From contig CAWAWG010000012.1 of assembly GCA_963785645.1 (NCBI GenBank), positions 310,001-374,000 on the forward strand: a stretch of 64,000 nucleotides of DNA. Direction: 5' to 3'. Shown in pieces: positions 45,366-54,475 of the stretch. Both the position numbers and the translations under genes were made by a program. The notes beneath the pieces were generated by a model. That model was given only the letters and a program-made list of their open reading frames with translations, ran no database searches and had not been told where the DNA came from. Positions within the stretch are counted from its first letter, which is position 1; every line of letters begins with the position of its first letter. This DNA is from Trebonia sp963785645 (GTDB lineage Bacteria; Actinomycetota; Actinomycetes; Streptosporangiales; Streptosporangiaceae).

Positions 45366-46724
45366 GTGACTACTCGTGGGCTTCAGCCGCCATCTTTTGA
45401 GTCGACTCGGACAGTGCAGAGTGATCATGGCCACATTGAGCAGAATTTCTCATCTGAAGAGTCGGCCGAAGCCGCACCCGGCCATGTAGTAAATGAAGTT
45501 GCTTCCCCTGAAAGCGACGATTCGCAATTGTCGGTTTGCCTAGTTGGACCGGGCTGGCGATTCACTTCCGGAATCAGCTACTACACCTGCCGCTTGGCTA
45601 ATTCCATGGCCAGCGACCAGTGCGATACCAACGTTATCCTGCTCCGCCATCTGCTTCCGCGCCTCCTCTACCCAGGTAAGAGCCGCGTCGGCCTGAAGCG
45701 GGCGAGTATGGAGTACAGCGCCGACGTATCCGTCTTCGACGGGATTGACTGGTGGTGGGGCGCCTCCCTCCCGCGGGCGCTGCGGTTCCTGCGGTCACGC
45801 CGGTCCAAGGTGCTGCTGCTCGAGTGGTGGACAGCGGCCACCCTCCACACCTACCTGGTGCTCGCCCTGTACGCGCGCCTCACCGGCATGCGCGTGGTCA
45901 TCGAGCTGCACGAACTCCAGGATCCGGGCGAGGCCGGCTTGGCGCTGGCCCGCAGTTACGGCCGCCTGGGGCTGCGCGCGCTCATCCGGCTCGCGCATGG
46001 CTGCATCGTCCACTCCAAGTCGGACTGGCAGCTTTTCGAGACCAATTACGGGCCGATGGACATGCGCGTCGCGCTGGTGCCGCACGGTCCCTACGACCAA
46101 TACCGCGACCTCCAGGAAACGTCGGATCCAGCCATCGCGGCCGCCATTTCCGCGGTGCGCACCGCACCGAAGTCCGACGGCGTGGTGAACCTGCTGTTCT
46201 TCGGCCTCATACGGCCGTATAAGGGGCTGGAGGACCTGCTTCGCGTCTTTAACTCGCTGTCGCGGGAGGAAGCCGAGCGGTTGTGGCTGACCGTGGTCGG
46301 AGAGACCTGGGAGGGCTGCACGGAGCCGGCTAGTCTCATCGCCGCCAGCCCGCACGCTGACCGCATCACCTTCGTCAACGAATATGTGCCGGACGAGGTC
46401 GTCGGCGCGGCCTTCGCGCACGCCGACGTCGCCGTGCTTCCATATCTGCGCTCATCGAGCAGCGGCATTCTGCACGTGGCGATGAGCTGGGGCCTGCCCA
46501 CCGTGGTGACCAGCGTCGGCGGTCTGCCCGAGGCCGCCAACGGCTATGCCGGCGCGATCTTCGTGCCGCCGGGAGACCTGGCCATGCTGAAGGAGGGCCT
46601 CATGAAGGCCGCCACGCTGGTCGGCCAGAAGTTCCCCGACCCGCGAAGCTGGCATGACACCGTGACGGCGGTCCGGATGGCCGCTTCCATGGATACGCCG
46701 GAGCAGCAGCAGCCTGAGCAGTAG
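45366..46724 (+). CDS. Family 4 glycosyltransferase
   Basis: An intact protein of about 452 residues. It starts at GTG 45366, or TTG 45339. After a 50-residue acidic N-terminus comes LSVCLVGPGWRFTSGISYYT. The GT-B fold contains VVIELHELQDPGEAGLALAR and IVHSKSDWQLFETNYG, then the donor domain LLFFGLIRPYKGLEDLLRVF and SSSSGILHVAMSWGLPTVVT followed by SVGGLPEA, the E-x7-E-like region of GT4 enzymes. It would transfer a sugar in the cytoplasm onto the lipid-linked repeat. The N-terminal segment and promoter lie in lower-GC DNA than the domain. Confidence 0.88.
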   Translation: MTTRGLQPPSFESTRTVQSDHGHIEQNFSSEESAEAAPGHVVNEVASPESDDSQLSVCLVGPGWRFTSGISYYTCRLANSMASDQCDTNVILLRHLLPRLLYPGKSRVGLKRASMEYSADVSVFDGIDWWWGASLPRALRFLRSRRSKVLLLEWWTAATLHTYLVLALYARLTGMRVVIELHELQDPGEAGLALARSYGRLGLRALIRLAHGCIVHSKSDWQLFETNYGPMDMRVALVPHGPYDQYRDLQETSDPAIAAAISAVRTAPKSDGVVNLLFFGLIRPYKGLEDLLRVFNSLSREEAERLWLTVVGETWEGCTEPASLIAASPHADRITFVNEYVPDEVVGAAFAHADVAVLPYLRSSSSGILHVAMSWGLPTVVTSVGGLPEAANGYAGAIFVPPGDLAMLKEGLMKAATLVGQKFPDPRSWHDTVTAVRMAASMDTPEQQQPEQ

Positions 46725-46728
46725 CCGC

Positions 46729-47651
46729 TCACCGGCCGAGAACGAGCCGCTTGTCGATGATGGCGTACGGCTCGACGTCGTACTTCTCGGCCCACTCGCA
46801 GACGCGCCGCAGCGTGATCGTGCGGAGCTCGACTAGGCGGTAGAAGGCGGCCAGGTGGTTGGCCAGGGTCCGGTCGGGGCCGCCGAGCCGCGGAAACCAG
46901 TCGGCATCCCGGAACAGCCCGTCCCGGCCGGCCAGCACGTCGAACCGGTTCCTCGCCCAGCGCTCCGGGTTCGGCGCCTTCGCGAGCCGGTACTGCTGGG
47001 CGATCTTCTCGACCTCGGCCTGCTGCCGGACATGGGGGGCCGGCAGCGGCGGCCAGGAGAGGTGATCGCCGAAGTACGCGATCAGTGCTTCCTGCTTGGC
47101 TTCCGACAGGTACCTGCGCGGCGCCGTGATGAGCCTGGTCGGGCCCGCGCCGTCCTGCTTCTCCGGGCCGGCGGCCAGGATAAGCAGCCGGAAACTCTCG
47201 GTCTTGCCCGACGTGGGGCCGTGCGGCACCACCGGAATCCACACCGCCACGTCCCGGCCGGCCATGGGCATCGACGTCTGCGGGCGGAGCGGCACGGCGG
47301 ACAGGCCGTACTGCTGCACCCGGAGCGTGTTCGTGATGCCGCTGTTCTGGATCATCCAGAAGCCGTTGCGCGGGTCCATGCTCACGGTCACCGGGTCCGA
47401 CGACATCCCCTCGGCCGGCGGCGCCTTCAGGTACTTCCTGGCCGGGGTGTTCTGCCCGCCTTCCACGGAGACGCACAGGGTGCCGCCCGTGTCTATCGCC
47501 GCCATCGGCCGAGCGGTCGGCGGCCCCATCAGATGGCTCGTGCCATCGGGCCTGACCTCGTACAGCCAGGCCTGCAGCGCGGCCGGCCCTCGTCACCAGC
47601 CCGCCCGCCACCCCGCGCGCCAGCTTCTGGGTAGGGTGTCACCGACGGCAT
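46729..47651 (-). CDS. Unrecognised two-part protein, possible FHA-like N-terminal domain, frameshifted
   Basis: I do not recognise this family with confidence. The intact part (from about 47,529) reads GTLCVSVEGGQNTPARKYLK and NGFWMIQNSGITNTLRVQQY, a beta-rich pattern resembling FHA domains (the N-x-x-IxNxGxxN style). A helical C-terminal half follows, with LPAPHVRQQAEVEKIAQQYR, NPERWARNRFDVLAG and LRTITLRRVCEWAEKYDVEP. Upstream, two frame changes connect to QKLARGVAGGLVTRA and ALQAWLYEVRPDGTSHL, with ATG 47651. No signal peptide or membrane segment is seen. It is convergent with the GT4 gene, four bases apart. Confidence 0.5.
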
Positions 47652-47852
47652 CGGCATCTCTCCTTGCGGCAGCCGCGGGCTGCCCGATGAGCATTCCGGA
47701 CGCAAACCGGCCGGCGCTGATCTGCCGGTAATGCGCCAGATTAGCGCCGCCTGACAGGAAACCTAGCACGCTCCGCGCGAGCCGAACCGGAGCAGGCGCT
47801 CGGGCATGCCCTCACCGCCCAGCTGAGCAGGCAGTAGCGGACAATAAGGAAT

Positions 47853-48929
47853 ATGCGCTTCGTCCACGACACCCTGCCCCAGCGCGTCGCCTTCGGTTCC
47901 GGCGCGGCGGCGGACAACCTGAGCAGTGAGATCGTCAATCTGGGGGCCAGCCGGGTCATGCTGATCGCGGGCGCGTCCGAGATGCGGCTGGCCGACACGG
48001 TCGCCAAGGGCATACCGGTCGTGCTGCGTCACGACGACGTGGTGATGCACGTCCCGGTCGAGGTGGCCGAACGGGCCCGGGCGGCGGCCGTGGACAACGA
48101 CGTTGACGTCCTCGTGAGCGTGGGCGGCGGGTCGACGACCGGCCTGGCCAAGGCGGTCGCGATGACGACCGGGCTGCCGGTCATCGCGGTGCCCACCACC
48201 TACGCGGGGTCCGAGGCCACCCCGGTGTGGGGGCTGACGGAAGGCGCCAAGAAGACGACGGGCGTCGACCTCAAGGTCCTGCCCAAGGTAATCATCTATG
48301 ACGCCGTACTCACCATGTCGCTCCCGGTCGACCTGAGCGTGGCGTCGGGCCTGAACGCGCTCGCGCACTGCGTGGACTCGATGTGGGCACCGAACGCGGA
48401 CCCGATCAACGCCGCCTTCGCGGCCGAGGGCATCAGGTCGCTGGCCGTGGGCCTGCCCAAGGTTGTCGCGGACCCGATGGACCTCGACGGACGCGAGCAC
48501 GCCCTGTACGCGGCCTACCTGTCCGCGACCGCCTTCGCCTCGGCCGGCTCGGGCCTGCACCACAAGATCTGCCATGTGCTCGGCGGCAAGTACAACCTGC
48601 CGCACGCCCAGACCCACGCCACCGTGCTCCCCTACGTGCTGGCGTTCAACGCTCCGGCCGCACCGGACGCCGAACGACGGATCGCGGCGGCATTTTCAAG
48701 CAACGGATTTTCAAGCGGCGCACTCGACGGCGTGGTCGCGCTCAAACAGGAACTGAACGCACCGCACGCCCTGGCGGACTACGGCTTCACCGAGGACCTG
48801 ATCACCGAGGCAGCCGAAGCGATCCTGCCCGCTGTCCCCCCGTCCAACCCGCGTCCGGTCACCGCCGACGACCTCCGCACGCTGCTCCGCGCCGCCTGGT
48901 CAGGCGCCGACCCGAGAACCGCGTTTTAA
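47853..48929 (+). CDS. Maleylacetate reductase / iron-containing alcohol dehydrogenase
   Basis: An intact 358-residue group III dehydrogenase. The NAD-binding GGGS motif is LVSVGGGSTTGLAKAVA with VPTTYAGSEATPVWGLTEG, the maleylacetate-reductase form. Metal-site residues are in LNALAHCVDSMWAP, GLHHKICHVLGGKYNLPH and HAQTHATVLPYV. It would reduce maleylacetate to 3-oxoadipate in hydroxyquinol or chloroaromatic degradation. No ring-cleavage dioxygenase is adjacent, so its pathway role here is unclear. Confidence 0.87.
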   Translation: MRFVHDTLPQRVAFGSGAAADNLSSEIVNLGASRVMLIAGASEMRLADTVAKGIPVVLRHDDVVMHVPVEVAERARAAAVDNDVDVLVSVGGGSTTGLAKAVAMTTGLPVIAVPTTYAGSEATPVWGLTEGAKKTTGVDLKVLPKVIIYDAVLTMSLPVDLSVASGLNALAHCVDSMWAPNADPINAAFAAEGIRSLAVGLPKVVADPMDLDGREHALYAAYLSATAFASAGSGLHHKICHVLGGKYNLPHAQTHATVLPYVLAFNAPAAPDAERRIAAAFSSNGFSSGALDGVVALKQELNAPHALADYGFTEDLITEAAEAILPAVPPSNPRPVTADDLRTLLRAAWSGADPRTAF

Positions 48930-49170
48930 ATTAATTATCCCGAACGAATACGGCTTCCTGTGGTCACCAATACTCTTTGCATAGGAATTCACCTTTTACA
49001 GACAGGTCGACCTTCGCCGCTTTTGAGGTAATTGGTCGAAAACTAAATTCTGATCCGGCGGCAAATTTAAAAGTGCACGGTAACGGCGTGGCGACCAGAG
49101 TAAGTCGCTTCCGTTCGGGATACTCGACTTTGAAGTTTTTCCGACGGACTTTCCCAGGGGTGGAATTGTC
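48930..49170. promoter_or_regulatory. A/T-rich upstream region of the secreted repeat protein
   Basis: These 240 bp are among the most A/T-rich in the window (for example aaattaattatcccgaacga at 48929). No gene is supported. The stretch between 49,000 and 49,150 likely contains the promoter of the secreted protein, and gtggaatt-gtc just before ATG 49171 offers only a weak ribosome-binding site. Confidence 0.4.
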
Positions 49171-50010
49171 ATGCGCCTCAGGCTCACGGTACTCGGCTGC
49201 GCGCTAACCGGGACGATCGGGCTCCTCGCACTGCCCTCCGCCACGGCACTCGCCGGAAACACCGTCCCGAACGGAAACAGAGTGCCTGCCGGAAACAGAG
49301 TGCTTGCCGAAAATAAGGTGCTCGCCGGAAATACCGTGCTCGCCGGAAACAGCGGGGCAGCCGCGCCCGTCGGACCGCAGATCTCTGTCAGCTCTCCCGT
49401 GACCGACATCGCCTACGGGACGAGGGTCACGCTTACCCTCACCCTGAGACGGACGGTCGCCGACCGCAAGGTCTCGCTCTACGCTCAGCCCGCTGGCCAG
49501 CCGCGCAAGCTGGTGGCCACCGGCGACGTCGATACCAGGGGCAAGTGGTACCAGACCTACCCGGTCACCAGGACCACCAGGTTCACCGCTGTCTTCCCGG
49601 ACGGCGGGCGCGATCAGCCCGACTCCGCGAGTCGCACCCTGTACGTGTACGCACGGGTGGCCGACCGGCTCACCGGCTACTACAAGAGGAGCAAGAGCGG
49701 CAGCGGCATCATCTACGACGTCTTCCACGGCAACGGCACGCTGACCCTGTACTCGAAGGTCTGGCCGGACAAGCACGGCGAATGCCTTGAGCCGCAGACG
49801 GAGCAGTACGACGCGGGCGCGGGCTGGCACGTGGACACCAAGTGGGGCTGCGACGCGCTGGACCGCGCGAGCCACGACACGGCGCCGTTCAGCCTGTACC
49901 CGGCGGTCGGCGCCAGGTACCGGATCCGGGGGGACTACTTCCGCAGCTCCCGGGACAATACGAACCTGAACCAGCAAGGCCCGTGGCTGTACTTCATGGT
50001 CACGAACTAA
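49171..50010 (+). CDS. Secreted protein with hexapeptide repeat after the signal peptide
   Basis: 279 residues. A Sec signal peptide occupies residues 1-28 (basic MRLR, hydrophobic LTVLGCALTGTIGLLALPSA, then TALAG as a likely cleavage site). A repeat of GNxVLA-type hexapeptides (29-60) follows. The rest is beta-rich: ISVSSPVTDIAYGTRVTLTL and SLYAQPAGQPRKLVATG resemble an immunoglobulin-like domain of cell-wall or lectin-like proteins. Two cysteines (HGECLEPQ, KWGCDALD) could form a disulfide. There is no LPXTG or membrane anchor. Function unknown. Confidence 0.75.
   Translation: MRLRLTVLGCALTGTIGLLALPSATALAGNTVPNGNRVPAGNRVLAENKVLAGNTVLAGNSGAAAPVGPQISVSSPVTDIAYGTRVTLTLTLRRTVADRKVSLYAQPAGQPRKLVATGDVDTRGKWYQTYPVTRTTRFTAVFPDGGRDQPDSASRTLYVYARVADRLTGYYKRSKSGSGIIYDVFHGNGTLTLYSKVWPDKHGECLEPQTEQYDAGAGWHVDTKWGCDALDRASHDTAPFSLYPAVGARYRIRGDYFRSSRDNTNLNQQGPWLYFMVTN
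49255..49350 (+). repeat. 18-bp in-frame tandem repeat in the secreted protein
   Basis: Units ggaaacagagtgcctgcc-like start at 49255, 49273, 49291, 49309 and 49327, with a sixth partial copy at 49345. They encode GNTVPN, GNRVPA, GNRVLA, ENKVLA, GNTVLA and GN. Neighbouring units are 75-95% identical, so expansion looks fairly recent. The repeat immediately follows the signal peptide. Confidence 0.85.
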
Positions 50011-50074
50011 GGCCCGCGCGACCGGAGCCCAGTCCCGCGGCCACGTTCACCGGCCAGGCGAATATGGTGGGACC

Positions 50075-50515
50075 ATGACGCCAGAGAAGCTGGCCGACCT
50101 CGCGCGGCTGCGCCGGGCCCGCGACCTTATGGACCGCGAGCACGCGAGCCCGCTCGACGTCGCCGCGATCGCCCGGACCGCGCTGATGTCGACCGCGCAC
50201 TTCTCACGGCAGTTCCGCGCGGCGTACGGCGAGACGCCTTATTCCTACCTGATGACGCGCCGGATCGAGCGCGCCAAGGCGCTGCTGCGCCGCGGTGACC
50301 TGTCCGTCACCGACGTATGCATGGCGGTCGGCTGTACGTCGCTAGGCTCGTTCAGCGCACGCTTCACCCAGCTGGTAGGCGAGACGCCGACGGCTTACCG
50401 AGCCCGTGACCACGGTAATCTCGCGACGGTGCCCGGCTGCATCGCCAAGGAGGCGACCCGGCCGAGTCGCACACCGAGCAGGATCGAAGAAGCTCAGGCG
50501 GTACTTGCTCGCTAG
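50075..50515 (+). CDS. Small AraC-family transcriptional regulator
   Basis: 146 residues containing only the two-helix-turn-helix AraC domain: LDVAAIARTALMSTAHFSRQ and the second motif SVTDVCMAVGCTSLGSFSAR. It lacks an arabinose-type ligand-binding domain. It is followed 10 bp later by a VOC-family gene. This pair (a short AraC-type regulator with a glyoxalase-like protein) is frequent in actinobacteria, and the regulator may control the VOC gene. The ligand is not known. Confidence 0.88.
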   Translation: MTPEKLADLARLRRARDLMDREHASPLDVAAIARTALMSTAHFSRQFRAAYGETPYSYLMTRRIERAKALLRRGDLSVTDVCMAVGCTSLGSFSARFTQLVGETPTAYRARDHGNLATVPGCIAKEATRPSRTPSRIEEAQAVLAR

Positions 50516-50525
50516 CATTGCGGAT

Positions 50526-50936
50526 ATGGAACTCAATCTTTCGACTTGCTTCGTCCAAGTCCATGACCCGGATCTCGCACTGGCGTTCTATCGTGACACG
50601 CTCGGACTCGAAGTGCGCAACGACGTCGCAAGAGACAGCTTCCGCTGGATCACCGTCGGCTCCGCGACCCAGCCCGGCGTCGCGATCGTCCTCACGAACT
50701 ACCTGAACGGAAGCCCCGACGACAACGACCTGATCGCCGCCCTCATCGCCAAGGGCGCGCTGAACGGCGTCCACTTCAGCGCCGACGACCTTGACGCCGC
50801 CTTCAAGAAGATAAGCGGCTCGGGGGCCGAGATCGTCCAGGAGCCGACCGAACAGTTCTGGGGCATACGCGACTTCGCCGTACGCGACCCCTCAGGCAAC
50901 CTGGTCCGCATCGACCAGCCTCCCGCGTCCTCTTGA
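50526..50936 (+). CDS. VOC-family (glyoxalase/dioxygenase-superfamily) protein
   Basis: 136 residues from ATG 50526. It has the two beta-alpha-beta-beta-beta modules of the VOC fold: TCFVQVHDPDLALAFYRDTL at the start and VHFSADDLDAAFKKISGSGA with FWGIRDFAVRDPSGNLVRI in the second half. The D-P-x-G-N motif before the last strand is typical. The His/Glu metal ligands are incompletely present, so enzymatic activity cannot be inferred; resistance-protein-like ligand binding is another possibility. Confidence 0.88.
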   Translation: MELNLSTCFVQVHDPDLALAFYRDTLGLEVRNDVARDSFRWITVGSATQPGVAIVLTNYLNGSPDDNDLIAALIAKGALNGVHFSADDLDAAFKKISGSGAEIVQEPTEQFWGIRDFAVRDPSGNLVRIDQPPASS

Positions 50937-50963
50937 CCCAGCCTTCGCCAGTTCCAGGAACAA

Positions 50964-50992
50964 GATCGCCCCGGTAGCGCCCCGGGGCGATC
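50964..50992 (+). terminator. Hairpin downstream of the VOC gene
   Basis: Arms gatcgccccgg (50964-50974) and ccggggcgatc (50982-50992) pair perfectly with a 7-base loop, 28 bp after the VOC stop codon. Followed by cgcgtgtcc, without a T-run. Probable terminator of the AraC/VOC unit. Confidence 0.7.
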
Positions 50993-51408
50993 CGCGTGTC
51001 CACGCCTCGCGGGCCTTGCCCTCCCCGTGGCAGCTAGACTGCCGCGCCTCGTTACTTTGTCCCGGCACCGGGGCGCACGCTGCCCGGCTGGCACCGGTAT
51101 GCCCGGCCCGGCCACCGCCTGCCGCGACACCGCGGTCATCTCTGCTTACCAACCGGCGTCACATTTACCGCAAACCGGACATGATCATGGGCGCCTCCTA
51201 GGCAAAGACGACGATCTTGGTCACCGCGTAGCCCGAGAGGTGCGGGGTCGCGCTGCCGGAGGCTGGGGGTGGCGGGGTGTGTGATTCCAGAGTGACAGGG
51301 TAATAGTTATGTTACTTAACGTGACTAAGTGCTGCGAGTGATGTCATCGCCTTCGTGGTGCTGCCGAGTCGGGGGGCTGGCGAAGATCATGCCGAATAAG
51401 GTCCGACG
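50993..51408. other. Non-coding region before the second polysaccharide set
   Basis: No supportable gene lies in this 415-bp stretch. The last 120 bp (51,290-51,408) become A/T-rich around gttatgttacttaacgtgac and probably contain the promoter for the operon starting at 51409. The rest is high-GC sequence with no clear structure. Confidence 0.45.
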
Positions 51409-52653
51409 ATGCGCCTGAGCGCGCCAGTGCGGGTGGCTGTGATCGATGTCGCGGCGCCGCTCGTGGACCTGGACTGCGGCCGTCCCGGGCCAGCCCCCTA
51501 TACGGCCGCGTGGATCCTGGTCTGCCGGGCCGGGCGTCCGCTCGGGTCGGTGGAGATCTCGCTGCGCCGCCCGGTGATCACCGCCGACGAACTGGCGGAT
51601 GAGCTGCGCCGTCAGCTCGGCGCGGAATGGGACCAGGGATCGGCTCGCTCCGCCGCGGTGTCGCCGGCCCGCGCCAGCGTCGTGGTGCCAACCAACTTCG
51701 CGCGTCCGGCCGCCCTGGAACGCTGCCTTAAAAGCCTCGCCGAGCTCGACCACCCCGACTATGAGGTGATCGTTGTCGACAACCGGCCGGTCGGCGCGGC
51801 GACGGCGGGAGCTGAACCGGCCGGGATCGACGGGGTACGGGTGGTCCGGGAGCCGCGGCCAGGAATCTCGGCTGCTCGCAACCGGGGCGTGTCGGTCGCA
51901 ACCGGCGAAATCGTCGCCTTCACCGACGATGACGTCCAGGTTCATCCGGGCTGGCTCAGGGCGCTGAGCAGCCGGTTTGCGGGCCAGCCGCATGCTTCGG
52001 CCGTCACTGGGCTGGTGGTGCCGCTTGAACTCGAAACGCATGCGCAGATCCTGTTCGAACAGTCGGGCAGCGGCCTGGACCGGGGCTTCGCACCGCTGAC
52101 CTTCCAGCGCGTCGGCCGCTTTACCGTGCGCCGCCGCGATGAGGAGGCCGGCACCGAGCAGATCCGCTCCATCTACCTGACCGGCGAGTTCGGTCTTGGT
52201 TCCAATATGGCGTTCCGCACCGCTGTGCTGCAGGCGGCGGGCGGGTTCGATGAGGCGCTCGGGGTCGGGACCCGCACCCGGGGCGGCGAAGACCTCGCCA
52301 TGCTGCTGGAGCTGCTCATGGCGGGACACCAGCTCGGCTACGAGCCGACGGCGATCATTCAGCACCAGCACCGCGGGACCGACGCCGATCTCGAGCGCCA
52401 GATATACGGCTACGGGGTCGGCGAGACCGCCATGCTGGCCGCGATCGCGCTCCGCGACCCACGGCACATGTTCGGGGTGGCCGGGGTGGTGCCGACCTGG
52501 CTCAGGTCGCTGCGCAGTCACTCGTCCGCCAAGCGGGTCAATCGCGATGTCGAGTACCCGCCGGCGCTGGCGCGCGCCGAGTTCCGCGGCATGATCGCGG
52601 GGCCGACGGAGTACCTGCGCGCCCGCTGGGCGCAGCGTCGGTGGCGGCCGTAA
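51409..52653 (+). CDS. Two-domain family 2 glycosyltransferase
   Basis: An intact 414-residue protein. The N-terminal 80 residues (VRVAVIDVAAPLVDLDCGRP and VITADELADELRRQLG) form a domain shared with the gene at 43335-44721. The GT2 domain begins ASVVVPTNFARPAALERCLK and has YEVIVVDNRPVG, REPRPGISAARNRGVSVATG and AFTDDDVQVHPGWL with the metal-binding DDD. Later, GSNMAFRTAVLQAAGGFDEA and TRGGEDLAMLLELLMAG form the acceptor side. It would add a sugar to a lipid-linked intermediate. Its stop overlaps the flippase start (TAATG). Confidence 0.88.
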   Translation: MRLSAPVRVAVIDVAAPLVDLDCGRPGPAPYTAAWILVCRAGRPLGSVEISLRRPVITADELADELRRQLGAEWDQGSARSAAVSPARASVVVPTNFARPAALERCLKSLAELDHPDYEVIVVDNRPVGAATAGAEPAGIDGVRVVREPRPGISAARNRGVSVATGEIVAFTDDDVQVHPGWLRALSSRFAGQPHASAVTGLVVPLELETHAQILFEQSGSGLDRGFAPLTFQRVGRFTVRRRDEEAGTEQIRSIYLTGEFGLGSNMAFRTAVLQAAGGFDEALGVGTRTRGGEDLAMLLELLMAGHQLGYEPTAIIQHQHRGTDADLERQIYGYGVGETAMLAAIALRDPRHMFGVAGVVPTWLRSLRSHSSAKRVNRDVEYPPALARAEFRGMIAGPTEYLRARWAQRRWRP

Positions 52654-53912
52654 TGGTTTTGCGGACGGTCAGGCTCCCGCGGCCGCAGAAGTCACTGACC
52701 GCCAATGCCATGGCCCTGATGATCGCGACCATCGCGGCCAACGCGCTCGGGCTGGTCTTCTGGGCGGTGGCGGCCCACCTGCGACCACCGTCCATGGTGG
52801 GGCAGGCCTCGGCCTGCGTGGCCGCGCTCACGCTGCTTGCCGTGATCGCGCAGCTCAACCTGACTAACGTCATTGTCCGCCTGCTCCCTGCCGCCGGCAG
52901 CCTCGGTAACGGCCTGGTGCGGCGTAGTTACCTGGCGGTCCTGCTCTTCTCCGTGGTCGTCGGCGCCGTGTACTGCGCGAGCGGCCTCGGCCGCCATGTC
53001 GTGCCCCCCGGGTTCGCGCACGCCGTGGAGTTCACCCTCGCGGTCCCGGTGCTCGCCGTCTTCGCACTGGAAGACTCCGTGCTGACCGCGCTGCGCCTGA
53101 CCCCCTGGGTCGCGGTGGAGAACATCACCGCCGCGGTGGCGAGGGTGGCGCTGCTGCCGCTGCTCTTCTTGTCCGCGATGGGCGCGGTGGCGGCCTGGGT
53201 GCTGCCGGCGTTCGCCGCGGCCATCGCGGTGAACTCGTTTCTGTTCAGGCGGGCGCTGCCGGTGCACGGCAAGGTTCCAGGCACGCTGCCAGGTCGGCGG
53301 CGCCTGCTCTCCTTCGTCGCCGCGGAGTACGCGGGAACCATCTGCGCCACCGCCACCGTGCAGGTCATCCCGCTGCTGGTCGTCTCGCGCCTCGGCACCG
53401 CCGCGGCCGCCTACCTGACCCTGCCGTGGCTGATCGCGCCGGGCATCACCCTGGTGATGTGGAACGTTGCCGCGTCGTTCGTCGTCGAGTTCGCCGGGTC
53501 ACGCGGCCATCCCGGTCACCTGCTGCGGCGCAGCCTGCTGCTGTGGGCGGGAATCGCCGCCGGGGCAATGATCGTCTGCGTGGCGGGCGCGCGTCCGCTG
53601 CTGGAGATCGTCGGCGGCCGCTACGCGGCGCACGGGGTCACGCTGCTGCGGCTGATCGGGCTGAGTTCTCCGTTCACCGCCGTGGTGGTCCTCTACTCGA
53701 CGCTCGCCTGGCTCGACCAGCGGGTCTGGCTGCTGGCCGCCCTCCAGGCGTGCGCGGGAGCGCTGCTCCTGGCCCTGGTACTGCTGCTGCTGCCGCATCT
53801 AGGGATCACCGGGGTCGGCTGGGCCTACCTGGTCACCCAGGCTGCGACGGCGGCAATGGTCACACCCTTCGCCATAAAACGAATCGGTCGCGCCGAGTTC
53901 AGGAGGACATGA
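52653..53912 (+). CDS. Polysaccharide flippase-like membrane protein
   Basis: 419 residues from ATG 52653 with about 12 helices, for example ANAMALMIATIAANALGLVF and VIPLLVVSRLGTAAAAYLTL. The pattern is that of the MATE/Wzx oligosaccharide-flippase superfamily. It is intact, unlike the flippase at 34528-36312, and lacks that protein's long tail. It should move lipid-linked oligosaccharides across the membrane. It is translationally coupled to genes on both sides. Confidence 0.85.
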   Translation: MVLRTVRLPRPQKSLTANAMALMIATIAANALGLVFWAVAAHLRPPSMVGQASACVAALTLLAVIAQLNLTNVIVRLLPAAGSLGNGLVRRSYLAVLLFSVVVGAVYCASGLGRHVVPPGFAHAVEFTLAVPVLAVFALEDSVLTALRLTPWVAVENITAAVARVALLPLLFLSAMGAVAAWVLPAFAAAIAVNSFLFRRALPVHGKVPGTLPGRRRLLSFVAAEYAGTICATATVQVIPLLVVSRLGTAAAAYLTLPWLIAPGITLVMWNVAASFVVEFAGSRGHPGHLLRRSLLLWAGIAAGAMIVCVAGARPLLEIVGGRYAAHGVTLLRLIGLSSPFTAVVVLYSTLAWLDQRVWLLAALQACAGALLLALVLLLLPHLGITGVGWAYLVTQAATAAMVTPFAIKRIGRAEFRRT

Positions 53913-54475
53913 TGGCTTCGCCCGGGGTACGGCCGATCTCAGTCAGGGAAGTAACCCACCCGGCCCGCGCGGCCGTGGCGGCGCTGCCGTTCAACCTGGC
54001 TCAGCTGAGGCGCTGGCTGCTGCGCGGGCACCCGGCGACGTCGTTCTTCCTGCCGCTCGCGATGCGGCGGACCATGCTGCGCCTCGGCGGCGTCACCCTG
54101 GGGCCGGTGGTCTGGGGGCTTGAGCACTGCTGGTTCGAGTCCGAGCAGATCAGCATCGGGGCTGGCTCCGGCGTTAACGCCGGCTGCTGGTTCGAGGGCC
54201 ACGGGCGCATCGTCATCGGCCATGACTGCTTCATCGGTCCCGAGGTGATGATCATGACCTCGACTCATGAGATAGACGCCGACGGCCAGGTGGCGCGGGA
54301 GGCCTCGTACCTCGAGGTACGGATCGAAGACCGCTGCTGGCTGGGGGCACGCGCGACGATCATGCCGGGCGTGACCGTCGGCGAGGGAACCATCATCGGG
54401 GCCGGCGCGCTGGTGACCAAGGACTGCGACCCGGGTGCTGTCTACGTCGGGGTGCCCGCGCGGCGGGTGCGATGA
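53912..54475 (+). CDS. Left-handed beta-helix acyltransferase
   Basis: 187 residues starting at ATG 53912 with AGGAGG five bases upstream; ATG 53909 overlaps the flippase stop and is the alternative. The hexapeptide-repeat helix includes QISIGAGSGVNAGCWFEGHG, IVIGHDCFIGPEVMIMTSTH (catalytic-type His in STHE) and WLGARATIMPGVTVGEGTII, ending AVYVGVPARRVR. It would acetylate a sugar of the polysaccharide and is the counterpart of the gene at 39848-40403. Confidence 0.88.
   Translation: MASPGVRPISVREVTHPARAAVAALPFNLAQLRRWLLRGHPATSFFLPLAMRRTMLRLGGVTLGPVVWGLEHCWFESEQISIGAGSGVNAGCWFEGHGRIVIGHDCFIGPEVMIMTSTHEIDADGQVAREASYLEVRIEDRCWLGARATIMPGVTVGEGTIIGAGALVTKDCDPGAVYVGVPARRVR

Noticed and set aside
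47853..48929. An aromatic degradation cluster around the maleylacetate reductase
   Set aside because: No ring-cleavage dioxygenase or monooxygenase is adjacent; the nearby VOC protein lacks a complete metal site and pairs with an AraC regulator.
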